Counted from the stretch's first letter, positions 34,201 to 48,186 are shown. The stretch: DNA of 60,000 nt from Membranipora membranacea (GCA_914767715.1 OU612070.1:16635501-16695500); one strand, 5' to 3'. Numbers and translations: made by a program. The notes: generated by a model not told the origin, from the letters alone.

Positions 34201-36295
34201 TGCGGTCCATCGACTACTGGGGTTTTGTTGGGCCCCTGGTGAGCTCCGACCTGGTTGCAAACTTGGCGCAGACATTGCAGCCTCGCCATTAAGGCAACTA
34301 ATAATGCAATGTCTGAATCGTCTTCGTTCCGACCCCTCACTGATGTAAGCTCCATTCTCAGCCTTTCTTATATTCTACCAGGTAGATGTGGCAGATGGAT
34401 ACAAAGAGACAGAGAAACTTATAAATGAACTGATGAATATGAAGATTCCTCAATATAAACCTTCATCTAATCATGTCCAGCTCTCTGATACAGGTATTTA
34501 ATATCTCCTGATTTAGTTATCAAAATCTCTATTCTATTCTTTATTACTGGAACACCATAAATGTGCTGCTTTGTATCACAATAACAGTTTCATATTTCGA
34601 TTTTAAAACTTCTTTCTCACTCAGAAACATCCTTCTTATCTCATTCAATATTATCTTACTGTACTGTAAATATAGAACATTGCGTATGGGATAGATATTC
34701 ATTGGATATTGTCCACCTTTCTTTGCCTACCTTCCCCTTGCTGCATGAATCACTGTAAGTTTTCAATTACTGTTATCAATCTATCGCTGCTGACTCTGCG
34801 GAACGAAGCTATGTATGATTAAGCTGTTTTATTTTCAGATTGTGGTGATGTTCAGCTTGCTGTCAAGATAAAACAATCATCTCGAATACTGGTGGATCTG
34901 CCCTTCTTAGCTTATAACAATCCTCCAACTTCTATGAAAATACTCAGTACTGTCCAACTCCCCTCCCATGTCCACTCTGTTACTAAATACCAGAACTTAA
35001 TCTTTGCTGGTCTGGATAATGGCAAACTCATGAGGGTCACTGAACCTGTTAATACCAGCTCACCGTCTGAGTTTGTGAAAAATGTTGGGGGTTATGTATC
35101 CAGTGCCCATGTGTATAATAATGAGCTGTATGTATTATCACATGATGCCAGTAAGGTTTATGTGTATGACTTGCAGGGTGAACTAAAGAGGTCCTGGTCC
35201 CATAACAGTAACAGTAGTAGCTTTAATAAGCTCAGAGTAGTAAACGAGAAGGTGGTTGTCCCAGCTGGAGCTTCTCAATCTCTAACCGTTTATACTCTTC
35301 AAGGTCAGGTTATAAAACAGATCAAATGTCCTGGTATGTCAACATCCCATAAAGCATTAGCTGTATGCGGAGATGACTCTGTTATCTTAACTGACCGAGT
35401 TACAAACAGTGTACTCAGAGTGAACCTAGACAGTGGGGAGGTGATGTGGACATCTAAACATGTAATCCAGCCACAAGGCGTCGTCTGCTACAAGGACAGA
35501 TACGTACTCGTGTCAAACTATAACGCAGAAACTAAGATATGGATACTGGATGTGGATACAGGTATATTCATCATATTTGCATGATTTACATACACTTTAT
35601 ATATGGGTAAATAACAGAGCTATTATTTATTGCGACCGCTTTTGTGCTCAGTTAAATTTGTGAGAGAAACCAGTTCTATCTTGGCCAAACTGTCCCTATC
35701 CTTCATTCAACATTCAGTCATTGATAATGCGAGTTGGGATTCCTTCAGCTATGGTAGTTTTGCGAAAAGAGATTATGATATTGTATCATCAAATTATTAG
35801 TATGTAAATATATAATCAATTTTAGTTTGCTGATCAAGTCGTAGATTTGTATAACATGTATGATTAATATGGAATGCAAAATCATGGTTTACTCGCGGAA
35901 TATACCACTGTCTAAATCCTGGCGTGTCTTGTGAACTTTTTTTATTGTTTTAATGAAACAGACAAAAAACTCCTTTATGTTGATTTCTCGTTGGATTTCC
36001 ATTTTTCAGGTGAGAAAGTTGGTGAGCTCTGTCATAGTCTACTTGTGGAGTATGTCACTGTCTTAATCTTGGCTTATCTTGTGAAACAGAAAGATATTCC
36101 TAAAATAGACACTGATTTCTCCTTTATTTTGATTTCTCAATGAATTTTTATTTTACAGGTGAGAAAGTAGGTGAGCTCTGCGGCCAGACAGTGGGGAGCT
36201 GTCATCACTTTGACCTGGATATTGATGGTGACACTCTAATTATTGCTAAATACAATCTAGACTCAATACAGTGCTATGAGCTGATCACAGAATAG
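31248..36295 (+). CDS. TRIM gene A3: RING, B-box1, B-box2, coiled coil, NHL-like propeller
   Basis: Exons: 31248-31414, 32119-32278, 32602-32785, 33055-33251, 33623-33793, 34382-34493, 34839-35561, 36159-36295 (TAG). The open frame is about 616 residues with all zinc ligands kept. Distinct residues include KRLSCNPGH in the RING and CPRIFCADC in B-box 2. The propeller shares A1-type variants (HVHSVTKYQN, SSAHVYNNE, KALAVCGDD). Odd points: the unit begins only at 27,528, so the TATA-containing stretch of A1/A2 is absent; a 3.1-kb hAT element separates the unit start from the gene; and exon 8 has a second acceptor copy at 36,009-36,010. The coding part looks functional, but expression may differ from A1 and A4. 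Confidence 0.86.
34131..34320 (+). repeat. tRNA-derived SINE in A3 intron 5, best preserved promoter
   Basis: The A box (ggctcagttggttagag) and a perfect B box GGTTCGAATCC (34,187-34,197) are both present. It is the only one of the four intron copies with an intact B box. The parent tRNA cannot be assigned with confidence. Confidence 0.72.
36011..36143 (+). other. Duplicate acceptor and alternative last exon of A3
   Basis: The intron end plus first bases of exon 8 (tttttcag|GTGAGAAAGTTGGTGAGCTC) occur here as well as at the normal site 148 bp downstream. Splicing here would read EKVGELC and then an unrelated tail (HSLLVEYVTVL...) to a TGA at 36,141-36,143, removing the last propeller blade. 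It arose by a local duplication of intron 7 sequence. Confidence 0.5.
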
Positions 36296-37426
36296 GTAAC
36301 TAGTGATCCACTCTGTTCTTGGTTCTCTCCATCAGTTATGGTCATTGATATGAATTTATGGATCAGTGGTAAATTACATAGCATGGCTATTTGTGGGGAT
36401 ATGCCATCAGTATAAAGCTTTGTGTCAGGATCTAAAGAAAGCTATAAATCTGGAAGCTTTTAAATGATGCATTGATTGACGTCCCAGTAACAACATTCAA
36501 AAACTCAGGCAAGCTGCTTGACAGAAGTTTACAAGTGTCCGCTATTCTAGTTTCTGAACTTATGGACCAATCAGAGATTAATAATGCGGTCCAGCATACA
36601 TGAAGAGCCATACGCTGGCTCAGGGTCAGATATGTACTCCTCACCCATCCTCATATATCAGTGGTTCTGGTTGTAATATAAGGTCTAGCGGTACAAGTTT
36701 GAAGGTGTGTTTTCCTCTACTGTGTTATCACCCATATTTCTCTCTGACTCTCTGTTCATCCTCTTTTCTAAATAATGTTTTCCAGTGTCTTTATTAATAG
36801 ATGAATCTTTAAAACACTATCCAAATCGCAAGTATGAAATAAAAAGGCAGTGCGAAATATGTTTTATAGTGAAAGGAGTTTTTTTGTAGTTTTTTAACAC
36901 AAGCTTCAAATAACCCCGTATTTTTGCTTTGTTCAAGAATATCTCTGTTTAATATTTTATCTCCTTAATTACATTTCGATTTCCAATGTTTCGTGTCAAT
37001 TGCTTCCTCTTTCATTCAGATAGGACGACTCTTATATTTTTGTTTTGCAGCAGCTATCTTACTGGATTAGTTTTAATCACGTATGATTATAGCCGTAAGT
37101 AGGATTCATTATCTCAAGATCCTTTTTAACAGAATTACAGAATCTTCACACAGTGCTGTTGCCAAATCCAAACAGATGCGCTCTCTGCTTTTTGTGGCTT
37201 TCTTGAGTTCTCAGCCTGCCAGCCCAACTCTAGTGAGCAAATTCACGGCGTACCACTGCGAAAAACTCGCAATTACAACCTTCATCTTGGCATTATGTAA
37301 TCAGATCAACATATCTAGTTAATTTCATCGGTATAATTACTATTCTATGTCAGACATTCAAGTCTGGTCTTTGGTTTGTGATCACAATATGCTGTGTCAT
37401 GCTGAGCTGCTCTGTGAGGTCACACC

Positions 37427-37573
37427 TCACCCACTACTACTATTCACTGCGCTGTTTTTCAACCCCTTTTTGTGCAAAAGCTCTTCAAAGGCTTCACCAC
37501 CAGCATTGACGTATTCATACCTCTCCCATACATTTTTGCACAACACTTTCAGTACTTTATTATGCCTAAACAT
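37427..37573 (-). CDS. Small minus-strand frame, 48 residues, intact
   Basis: ATG at 37,573, TGA at 37,427. The composition is protein-like (NVWERYEYVNAGGEAFEELL). The same frame is open in A4 but stopped in A1 and cut at its start by an insertion in A2. All differences between A3 and A4 that I noted change the amino acid, so constraint is not shown. Family not recognised; it may be a fragment of an older exon. Confidence 0.25.
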   Translation of the reverse strand: MFRHNKVLKVLCKNVWERYEYVNAGGEAFEELLHKKGLKNSAVNSSSG

Positions 37574-37885
37574 GTATCTACCGAGTCTGATTGAAAATTA
37601 GACAATGCATGCCGTAATGTACCCTAGACCAAACACCATTGTATAAAAAACACATATGATAGATTTTAAAAATAGTTATATCGATGGACTGGATACATGT
37701 TACATTTGTTACGTATGTATATTGTTAATGGATTTATAATTGAACGCCTTGATTAGCGTTTCAATTGTAATAATTTATAATGCGTAAAAACATCATAATA
37801 TATGTATAAGGTTTTAGGTAACAGCGCACAACTGACATACAATATATATTCATTCTGTCAAGGGGTTGATTCTACACATCTTGAA

Positions 37886-37987
37886 ATGGCTACAAGTGGT
37901 GATAAAACTTCAATGGACGTATCTGAGTTCAGATCTGTATATGAGCGTGAAGGGCAGTATAACCTGACTGTACAGATTCCATATTGA
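37886..37987 (+). CDS. Small conserved frame, A3 copy
   Basis: Copy of the MATSGDKTS frame at 10,012; Val at codon 11 and Arg for Ser in the YESEG motif. Confidence 0.22.
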   Translation: MATSGDKTSMDVSEFRSVYEREGQYNLTVQIPY

Positions 37988-39526
37988 GCTAAACTAGCAT
38001 ACGATATAACCAGATAGAGAGTCAGTAGCAACAAGAGCTTCGTACAAATGTTGATGAATCTTCACTTACATTGTCTGATAGATCACTTGTTGGGTACACT
38101 TGTCTGTAACTCCTCGGGTACACAGAGAAAACCTTTATAAGGAGTTGTTTCCTCAATGCACGTGATAAGACAACTCCAAAATTAATTAATAATCGCCTCT
38201 AACTTGTTCAAAATTTTGACTGCTCATCTCAAGTTAGACTTTTTTTTCTGGAAAATATATCAGTTACCAAATGTTGAAAATCAAGAAATCAAATTCACGA
38301 TGACACCCTGAGGGTCACTTCCTTATTATTAACATAGTATAAGGGATTTGTTTATTTCTAACGGGTACGTTTTACACAACTAGCATGTTACTAAGTGAAA
38401 AAATTTTTTCAGGAATTTCATCAGGATAATTATAGCATTTCTTTTCCTTACAATTTCAGCAGATCATACTGCAATCTCACACCACAGGTAACTGCTGGCC
38501 TCTTCCCAGACTTCATCTTGGCTGTGACATGATGAAAATGTTTAAGGTTGGTTAAATTTGAGATCCTCATAGTTGAGGTCAGGTTTTTTCAGCCTTGATA
38601 GCTGATAGTAGATAGTGCAATAACAACCAAACTCCTATCTTTAGTTTATCATTTAATGAAAAGGATATTTTACTATCAGGATTCATTAGGACCCTATGAT
38701 CCTTTGCTGCTACAATTATTGTTAAAGAAGTTCATCAGGGTGCCTTGGTCACTGGGCGCAGGCCCCAGAGAAACTAAAGAAGAAGGTTTGTATAAATCTG
38801 TGATGACGTCGATGTCGACGACGATGCCGACGACGACAATGAATGCTATGCAATTGATTGCATTGAAGCATTTTTCTGTACCTCAGATCTTATTTGTGCA
38901 TTTCATAATTAGTATCTTGATGGACAATTTAAAGTTATCCCAAACAAACAATTACGTCAAGCAGTCGTCACACCGTGCCATGTCCTGCTTTGATCAGATT
39001 GAACCATGCACAAACATTAGCTCCAATTATGTTCCTGATTTTTTATATCATCAACATAAATAAATGTGTGGCAACCAACCATGGGCCTTGGCAGCCTTTC
39101 CGGATTACATCCTATTGATCTGAACGGCCAGACGGGTTCTCCGATCCCTTCTAAAGGACAAAGGTGATAGACTTACTCACAAGCAGTGGCAGAATATTGA
39201 TGTACAGGGTAATTGCCACTTTCAACCCTTGACCCTTGACCTCATTGTTACGGAGACCTCACAAACCAAGTATGATGTTGATTTTGAAGCCTGACATTTG
39301 TGTTTTCTCCATGCCTGTTGAGTTTGGAGATGCAAACTTATACAGAAGAAAGCACTGGCATGTCATACAGCACCTCATAAATAATTTCTGGCATACATTT
39401 TTTCGGAATTTGTCCATTATTGAGGTCATATAAACACAAAAGAAGCAGCACAACTGCAGGTACTGGTGTATGTAATTTCAATATTTTCTAGTTGCACTGC
39501 TTCCTTCGTTTTACTCATAAGCTTAA

Positions 39527-39823
39527 ACCACTGCTGCCACACAGCCAAATGTGTGCTTATAGAATTCTGTATAGCTCAAAACCAATAAAATGAGGCTGCA
39601 ATCTCAGCACTGTCACCTAATGAGCAAATAATTTGCATGAACTGATCTTCAAAATTAGGGTATGAAATTGATTATCTACCGGCACGGGTGACATAGTTAC
39701 CGGTCTTACTAGTGCACACTGTACGCCCATTAGGTGACAATTATGAGATTTTAGTCTCAATTAATTATCTTGGAGCTACGCAGAATTCAATGAGCACAAA
39801 TTTGCATGAGTGGCAGCAGTAGT
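39527..39823. mobile_element. 297-bp MITE, TTAA target
   Basis: The TIRs are ACCACTGCTGCCAC and, on the right, the reverse complement of GTGGCAGCAGTAGT; TTAA lies on both sides (39,523-39,526 and 39,824-39,827). A1 and A4 have gcttaagcagg uninterrupted. An inner pair of inverted motifs (tgtcacctaatgagc / gcccattaggtgaca) is present. It is a different family from the TTAA foldback in A2. Confidence 0.88.
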
Positions 39824-39827
39824 TTAA

Positions 39828-41264
39828 GCAGGTAATCTAGGAACTTCTTTAATTTGAAGTGCTGTGTTGTTGAGCACATGCAGATATAGGAGAGGTATAC
39901 ACCTGAGGGTGATTGGGCTGGAAGAATCAAGCTTGAAAGACTCGAATACTCAAATCCTGCAGCACTTATCGACAGCCACTGAGTATCAAGGACGCTAACC
40001 GATCACGCCATCTTGCCATCTTTCCACCTCTGATTACCCAGTAAAATCGGCCTCGTACTATAGCCCAGTGTAAAAGTAACTTTACTTTAAGATCTGTAAC
40101 TCAAACTAATTCAAGCTAAGTTAGTAGAAACAAAACTAATGTAACCCCCCCTCCTCAAAAAAAAGCATACTGATTTTCCACTGCTGCTATCCGTGGAGTA
40201 ATCCCGCCATGTCCATACAGCTAGATCTCAAGTTAGCATGAAACCTGGGATAACCGTTTTTTATTTTTTTTAAATATTTTTAATTTTCCTTTTTTTTTTC
40301 AATTATGTTTTATTTTCTTTTATTTTTTTTGTGGATGAATGTTTTCAATATATTTATGAAGATTAACAGGACGAAGGGGCAGATCACACACTCTATACTA
40401 GTGATACGGAAAGAAAATAATGGAATAAACCAAGATTGTCAAAGGACACAATATAACATAATCAGGCCTTGATATAAAGCAATGACTTAAGCTATTGTCT
40501 TAACACTTGAATTTTTTGTCCACTTCACCATATCACAACATGGATCTCAGCCTGAGCTTTAGTTCCTGATAATAGAAGAGCAACTCAGTTGAAGAGTTAA
40601 TCATCCTTGTGTGCCAATACGAGGATAAATATCCAAGTGTTATCTGTAAGAAAGGTAGCCCACCACATGAGAATTACCAAAGTATCAAACATGTCATGAC
40701 CTATATCATCACTACCTTAATGTTGAGGTTGCTCAGTTGGTTAGAGCGGCGTTCTTCAGCGTGCAAGTGTTGAAGCTCTGGGTTAGAATCCAACTGCAGT
40801 CCACTGACTACAGGGGTTGTTGGATACCACCCTGCCTTCAAACTGAGAGCAAAATTGGCGCAGAAATTGCAGCCTTGCCCTTTCTCTTGACCCCCATCTA
40901 GCCATCCATTCTGGTGGTAAGTGACGAAACCATGTGATTTTACCAAACATTTTTAACCAACATTTTTAATCAACATCAAACTTCCAACACAACAGCCCTC
41001 TTAAAAAGATAAATTCAATACATTGTTAACTATTGTGCATGGTTTTATATGAACGAGTGATAGAACTCTCGTAACCTGTGACCAATATTAGCAAGATTCT
41101 CAATATGAATGAGAGGACACTTATATAAAACATAAGTAGTATATAAAATAAAGCCTCTTCTAAAAATAGAGAATGAGGTTAAATCTTATAATGGCGTTTT
41201 TTAAGAAGAGCTTACTTTTTGTAACAACGCTGAGTGAAAATAAAGTTTAAAACTGTAATAACCG
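39828..41264. other. Intergenic, block-2 copy of 11,660-13,093
   Basis: Low-complexity T-rich stretch near 40,256-40,330 and the SINE at 40,725; no coding exon seen. Confidence 0.55.
40725..40905 (+). repeat. tRNA-derived SINE, block-2 copy
   Basis: The counterpart of the SINE at 12,541, in the same relative place. Confidence 0.62.
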
Positions 41265-42089
41265 CTACAATAGAGGCACACTTTTAGTTCTTTTCAGGGG
41301 CCTCAAATGAGGCCTCTGCTGGTTGTATGACTCCTCAAATCTTTAGACTGTCAGAGCCACACTGACTCGTCGGGGATTATCTACTGGTGTATTGACAGGT
41401 GATGCTGAGCGAGCATCAATATCATCAGTCTGTGCCCCCCCAGAGTCTTGCCCCTAGCCCGGCGGCCCCCCGTCCAGTCTCATCATTGTACGTCAATGTT
41501 TCATCATCTGTTGGCTTGTTAACATGCAAAGGAATTTCTTCGTATGTCGGTTCTTTAGTACAAGCTGTCGAAGAAAGGCTAATCTCCATGTAGAGACTTT
41601 CACTGGTACTAACTGGTCGGGCACTTTCTTCATCACTCTTTAATGAACCAGGTGTTGCGTATATGAACCAGACTTTGAGTTTTCCGAGAAGCGATGACTA
41701 TCTGCAAAGTATAAAGATCATGACAAGCTCACTGGTTTATAATTGTTTATAAGGTCCTGTTGACAAGCTACAGGGTTGGGGGTTGCTACGTTGGCTGTAT
41801 GACCCATTGGATATTGAAACATAGTTCTTTCTCTTACATGGCGTTGGCGTGGCTTGTTTGATGTAATAAATAACTACCTTTTTTTATAGAAAGACATTAA
41901 ATTAAATAATGGAGCCTCAATTTGAATAGAATTTGGTGAAAACAGTTTATTGATCTGTATAACGACAGTGGACAATATCTCACCTTCAGTCCAATCTTCC
42001 GCCAGCTGGTTTGCGCGCCTCACCACAATAGGAGTGATAGATTGATTTGATGTTTTATAATATTCTGGAAGAGAATCAGAAGATGTCAT
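41265..42089 (-). pseudogene. M2: block-2 copy of the minus-strand gene, frameshifted
   Basis: Exon 1 (42,089 to 41,984) is complete with a proper donor (GAAG|GTGAG). Exon 2 (41,701 to 41,265) has a 2-bp insertion (gcgtatatgaacc for gcgtatgaacc) that leads to a stop a few codons later. It also has a 1-bp expansion of a C run (seven Cs for six, near 41,435) that would shift the frame further on. M2 is thus dead in exon 2, while M1 is damaged in exon 1. Confidence 0.6.
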
Positions 42090-43673
42090 AACACTTCATT
42101 ATTGGAACTTTGTTGCTTGACCGGGCATTGTGAAATCACCGCAAGGCACTTGGAAAGAGTTGCCTTTGGGTAGACAACTTCAAACTGCGATCAACTAATT
42201 ATATGTGTATGCACATGGGTGTGCATGGTAGATTTGTCCCTAACTCCTTGATGAGAACGATGACCTTTGGTTTGGTTTCCCTTTCTTATATCATTGTAAA
42301 GCTCATAATCAGACTAAGGGAACCAAAGGGACCTTGCGTGCACCAAACTTGCCAACAACTATAATTTTATAAGAATTCCAGAATTCTTGCGGTGACTATT
42401 GGGTAATTCCTTGCATAAAGCGGAAGCAGAAGAGCACAGGAGATAATGGGGCGATATGAGGCATGCCCAACAAAAATTGGAGCTATCATCCTAAAACGCC
42501 TTGCAAGATCGCTTAAGATAGGATATGATTTCTAAGCTTACAGCCTTTATACAGACTCCCATCAGCTTGCAAGTTTATAATTGAAGAACAAGATGAAAGA
42601 GCAACATTTGTGAATCAATTTCTTCAGCCCTCATAATAGTAGAAATGAGAATGTGGGTTCATCCATTTGAAACAACCCGCTGAATAACATCATGAATTTA
42701 GAGTACTCTTATTATTGGAAAAAGTAGAATATTTTATGGCTGCTGATTACCCAGTCCGCTGCATAGACTCACATCACAGAGGCAGCAGATAAAAAGATTA
42801 TGAGCTCGACTATTAACACCTACTGGGCTGATCATACGCGTCGGGCCTTTGATCTCTAGTTAGTTATGATCATCTGCTGAGGTAGTATGGGTGATTTGTA
42901 CCTCACAAATAGAGACATTGACATTCAGAAAAAGGTATAACAGCACTCTTTAATCTGCTCTCTGGCAAATGTTGCTGAACTCGCTGACGCAGCATGCTGA
43001 CGTAGGGCAGGGCGCATGCAGAAGTGTAGCGATGATTGTTAATAGTGAAATGGTCGATGACTGGGAAAAAACTGCTTATGTCTATAGTTGTTATGTTATG
43101 TAATTATGTTTTGAATTTGGTGATTACTGCCAATCCAGTCATTATCTAATTTTTGGTAATTATGCAAGACCTGCAAAACAACACCCTAGATATTATTGTT
43201 CCCAGCAAGATATTCTGCTAACAATTATATCAACACATCGCGACTGCATTGTGAGAATGGTGCCATCTGACAAACTGCCTGTCTATAAATTCGTTGAAAT
43301 CTCCCTTTCCTCTCAGCAAATTGTCAATGCTGTCTGTTTTGACAACAACAGTCACTTCTGGCTAGAGAAAAAAAACCTTAATGAAAACAAACGCTTCTTA
43401 ACTGATAAACGTTTACTCGATGTTTTGTTGTTAATTCAGCATCATTCATTCAAAATAGCAGCACAACCTGAGTGATTTGCCTCCAACAATTGGTGTTGAA
43501 GTTTATCGGTAGAAGCAGCTGATAACTTTATCTCCGAAGTTGGAAGGCGCCAAATTTTCTAGCCTCAGGCCCTAGCTGTCAGTTTAATCCGTAATGACCG
43601 ACCTTCTGAACCTAAATAATCTTATTTACTTCTATAATCCGTATTTTTATGTTGGCATGATAATTTTTGATAG
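42090..43673. other. Between M2 and S2: no supported exon
   Basis: Copy of 13,856-15,445. Again no FN3 first half or RBCC exons of a TRIM9-like gene were found. Confidence 0.5.
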
Positions 43674-45068
<1,395 letters not shown>

Positions 45069-45585
45069 GCTCCCAGTCTAAGCTAGTCGAATTTTACCGT
45101 AATACCTCTCTTAACAACAAAAGTTTTTTTTATAAACAGAGCCTATGTAAATTTCAGTTTGATGTAGCTCAAAGTTTCGCTCATCTTACACTTATATTTT
45201 TTGTGTCCACTATTGTCCGTGTTATTAGGGACAGCAGACAGCTTATTGCCTTGAAGAAAGCAAAAAAATATTGCTGAAATTTCATGTTTTTCTCACAATA
45301 TTTACTGTGTTACTTCTGACTTCATTTTTTGAGTCCTGTCTATAACCCTCTTTTTGTACTTTTTTGATTATTTTCTGTTAAACTAGTTATTACAGTCTAG
45401 TTATAGTTTTACATCACTGTACTATTACACTCACTTCTTGAATATGGGAGATATTTGTCAAAAAACTTATTTATTTTGAATCTTTGTAGTTTAGTATTTA
45501 TTACTATATTTTGACCAGTTTCAAACAAGAAACATTGACTGTCTGTCTCTGGAAATACCATAAAAATATGGTTTGCATGCTGTGG

Positions 45586-46006
45586 TGTTATATCTGGATA
45601 TTGACATTTTAATTAAGGTTTCATTACCAGAGGGATGTCCGGACCCTCATGATTGATTTATAAGTAGATTGTGTTAATTAAAAATAATGAGCAATCAATT
45701 TCCCTGGTATGTTAATAATGTTTCCTTTTAATGCTGTGCATCACTAATTAGTATCATATATAATGTAATGTTCCCCTAACTATCGTCAGTTGTGATATTG
45801 GGATCGAGAATAAAAGTAGCAATTCTATCTGCTCACTCTTTCCTTATTAACATCTCACACTATCCAACTCATAAGAATTCTCCCAATATAACTCACCATC
45901 GAGACACAACACTAAATCATTACACACAGCATAAATACAGGACATTATCAGACACAAAGATGTAACTATACCATCAACCAAAAAGAGATCATTTTCCGTT
46001 ACATCA
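45586..46006. mobile_element. Probable solo LTR, 421 bp, 4-bp TSD
   Basis: It starts TG (tgttatatctgg), ends CA (gttacatca) and is flanked by GTGG on both sides (45,582-45,585, 46,007-46,010). The S1 flank has the single GTGG (gctgtggtaaatg near 17,353). It contains a TATA-like stretch (catatataatg) and an AATAAA (gagaataaaag), as LTRs do. No coding part, no primer-binding site. The orientation reads + if the AATAAA is used. Confidence 0.7.
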
Positions 46007-46980
46007 GTGGTAAATGAATAAAACATACACATATAATAGTTCAAATCTGGTTGAATATTTTGGTAAGCCTTGATATTGTTGCAATGTAATGTTCTGAATC
46101 CAAGCTGGTGTTCTGCCTTTCAAAGTGAACTTGAAACATATGTGGAGCTGTTACATTATCAATAGTAATAAAATGACCGGATGTTTTGAGTAAGGTATTA
46201 AGAACATGCGACAAGAATTCAATGAGGCATATTTACAAACATATATAATAATGAATTATCATCACTATTATAATGAGTAGCAATGAGTAGAGGTCTGACA
46301 GGGTGAGCTGTGAATCAATATAATATATCCCTGACTGCATGATGTTGCTACCAATTCTTCCATTTACTAGCCACTATCATATACTACAGTTTTTTTTCAA
46401 GTTGTCGTCTACGGCAGACGAGCTGCGCCATGTGGTAAAAATAATTCGGAATGGCGCAGCTCGGCTACATGCAATTTACATGCGGCGCAGCTCGGCTAGA
46501 GGCAATTTATGTGTGGCGCAGCTCGGCTAGTTTCAAATTTTGAAGCCATGAGAACACAACTCATGAATTTGATAGTCTGTCCCTACTCAGTCGGAAAAAG
46601 TTAGAGTCAACTTGGGTTTTGGAGGTATGATTGTTAACAACTAAGTCTGCACCATCTTGATAGCTGAGTCTGATAATTGGGTCCTAGGCCTGACTTTGAG
46701 GTTAGAGCATCACTCACTGGCCTGATCACTGAAAGGTGACCTTTTTAATGTTATCACTATCAGACATTCTCAACATAGAGCCACCTTAGAAAAGATATAT
46801 GCAGAGGAGAGGAGTCTGTCAGGTGAACTGTTCTGATTGTCACCAACCAATCTATCTTACCAAGGATCAGCAGGGACTAGCTAGGAGCACTCTTTCACTA
46901 CAGACAGTTCCTTGACCAATCTGTAGAATCTATGTATGTATGTATTTAATTTTTGTCATTGAATCACTCATTGTTACAGT

Positions 46981-47276
46981 GAATGGGAGTCAAAGAATTG
47001 GTTGAATGTTGATGATGATGCAGCAGCACCCTCACTGGCAGACTACTATCTTATCTATCTTTCTATGACCCCATGGTCCTACTCCAAAACCTGTCTGGGT
47101 ATGTAGCAATGTTTGACTTTCATATTACATTCAATTCTTTCATTCAATGACCTCTTAGTTCTATCTCTAACCCAGGAATATGAACTTTTTTTCACAGTTG
47201 AGCATCTCATTTGGTTTCTGCATTAATTGATCCTATTATAATTTTCCCTTTCAGAACAGTTGAAGACAAGGTGATG
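46981..47276 (+). other. Exon-like segments inside the 3.6-kb element
   Basis: After an acceptor (ttgttacag, ending 46,979) an open segment reads EWESKNWLNVDDD...LADYYLIYLSMTPWS and meets a donor (CTGG|GTATGT) near 47,098. A second piece after ccctttcag (47,255) would join in phase and end QLKTR at a TGA. It is protein-like but short and unrecognised; it could be a captured host exon or part of an unknown element protein. Confidence 0.25.
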
Positions 47277-48142
47277 ACCACAAAATTAAAACCAGCCTAT
47301 GGCCCAGTGTTCTAACATAATATTGTTGGAAATAAAGTCATCTGGATGATCAATATACCGACACGCAACTTGCCGATCAACTATGAGATACGAGTCCGCA
47401 ACGTAGTGCCACAAAGAAGCCCAGATGACCTCTTTACAGAAGTCTAACTCCTCGGTCTTAGTATCTATTGATTTTTTTGATTGCTTGTGGGTCAGGTTTT
47501 CAGTTTAGGACCTCAAGCAGTCAACCACATTTGAATTGTAAATGCCCAAAGTGCCACTGATAAGCTGATTCAAATCAATCGTGAGTTCTAATAGACAACA
47601 AATACATCGGTGAACTGACTTGACAACTATAATCTGTAATTGGGTACCAAATTATTATCAAAGTTTTCTATCTGGTAGGATTTTTATTTTTTCTTCTTAC
47701 ATACCATGTTTGTTTGTTGTTGAGGAGCTGACATAACTGGCTCCTTTATTTCTTTTTTCGTTTTTTGTTTTGTGTAACGTAATTTAAGCACAATAATAAT
47801 TATACTATGCCTAAGAAAGTTCACTTGACACATTTTTGTGACAGCTGTATTACCATCTATATTCATGCAGGGATGATATGACTTGGCTGTTTAGTCTACA
47901 GAATAACGCATAGATAGATGAGAATTTTGTCAACAGTGACTGAAAGTTCTTTGAATAAAAAACAGCTTAGGTGCCCTACTTAGGTCTCGTTCCCAAATCA
48001 CTCTCTCATAGATAAAACTATACCTTTGCATTCTGAGTAAACGATTTGTGCACGAATTGTCTAATTGAGCTAAATGACCAGACTACCTTGGGAGGATTGA
48101 TTTTAGTTGAGAGGACAACTCATATGTCTGATACAATCATAC

Positions 48143-48186
48143 CAGGGAGTTAGGGACAAATGTTATATTTTGTCCCCAACTCCTTG
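48143..48186. mobile_element. 44-bp palindromic micro-insertion, 7-bp TSD
   Basis: CAGGGAGTTAGGGACAAA is followed, after a short centre, by its near reverse complement ending CTCCTTG. ATCATAC flanks both sides (48,136-48,142; 48,187-48,193). Confidence 0.8.

Larger units (their letters stand above)
36296..39522. other. Downstream part of unit A3
   Basis: The counterpart of 8,013-11,650 after A1. It lacks the segment equivalent to about 8,715-9,085. It holds the 48-residue minus frame, the MATSGD frame and a relic micro-palindrome (38,100-38,116, GGTACAC on both sides). No other supported gene. Confidence 0.6.
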
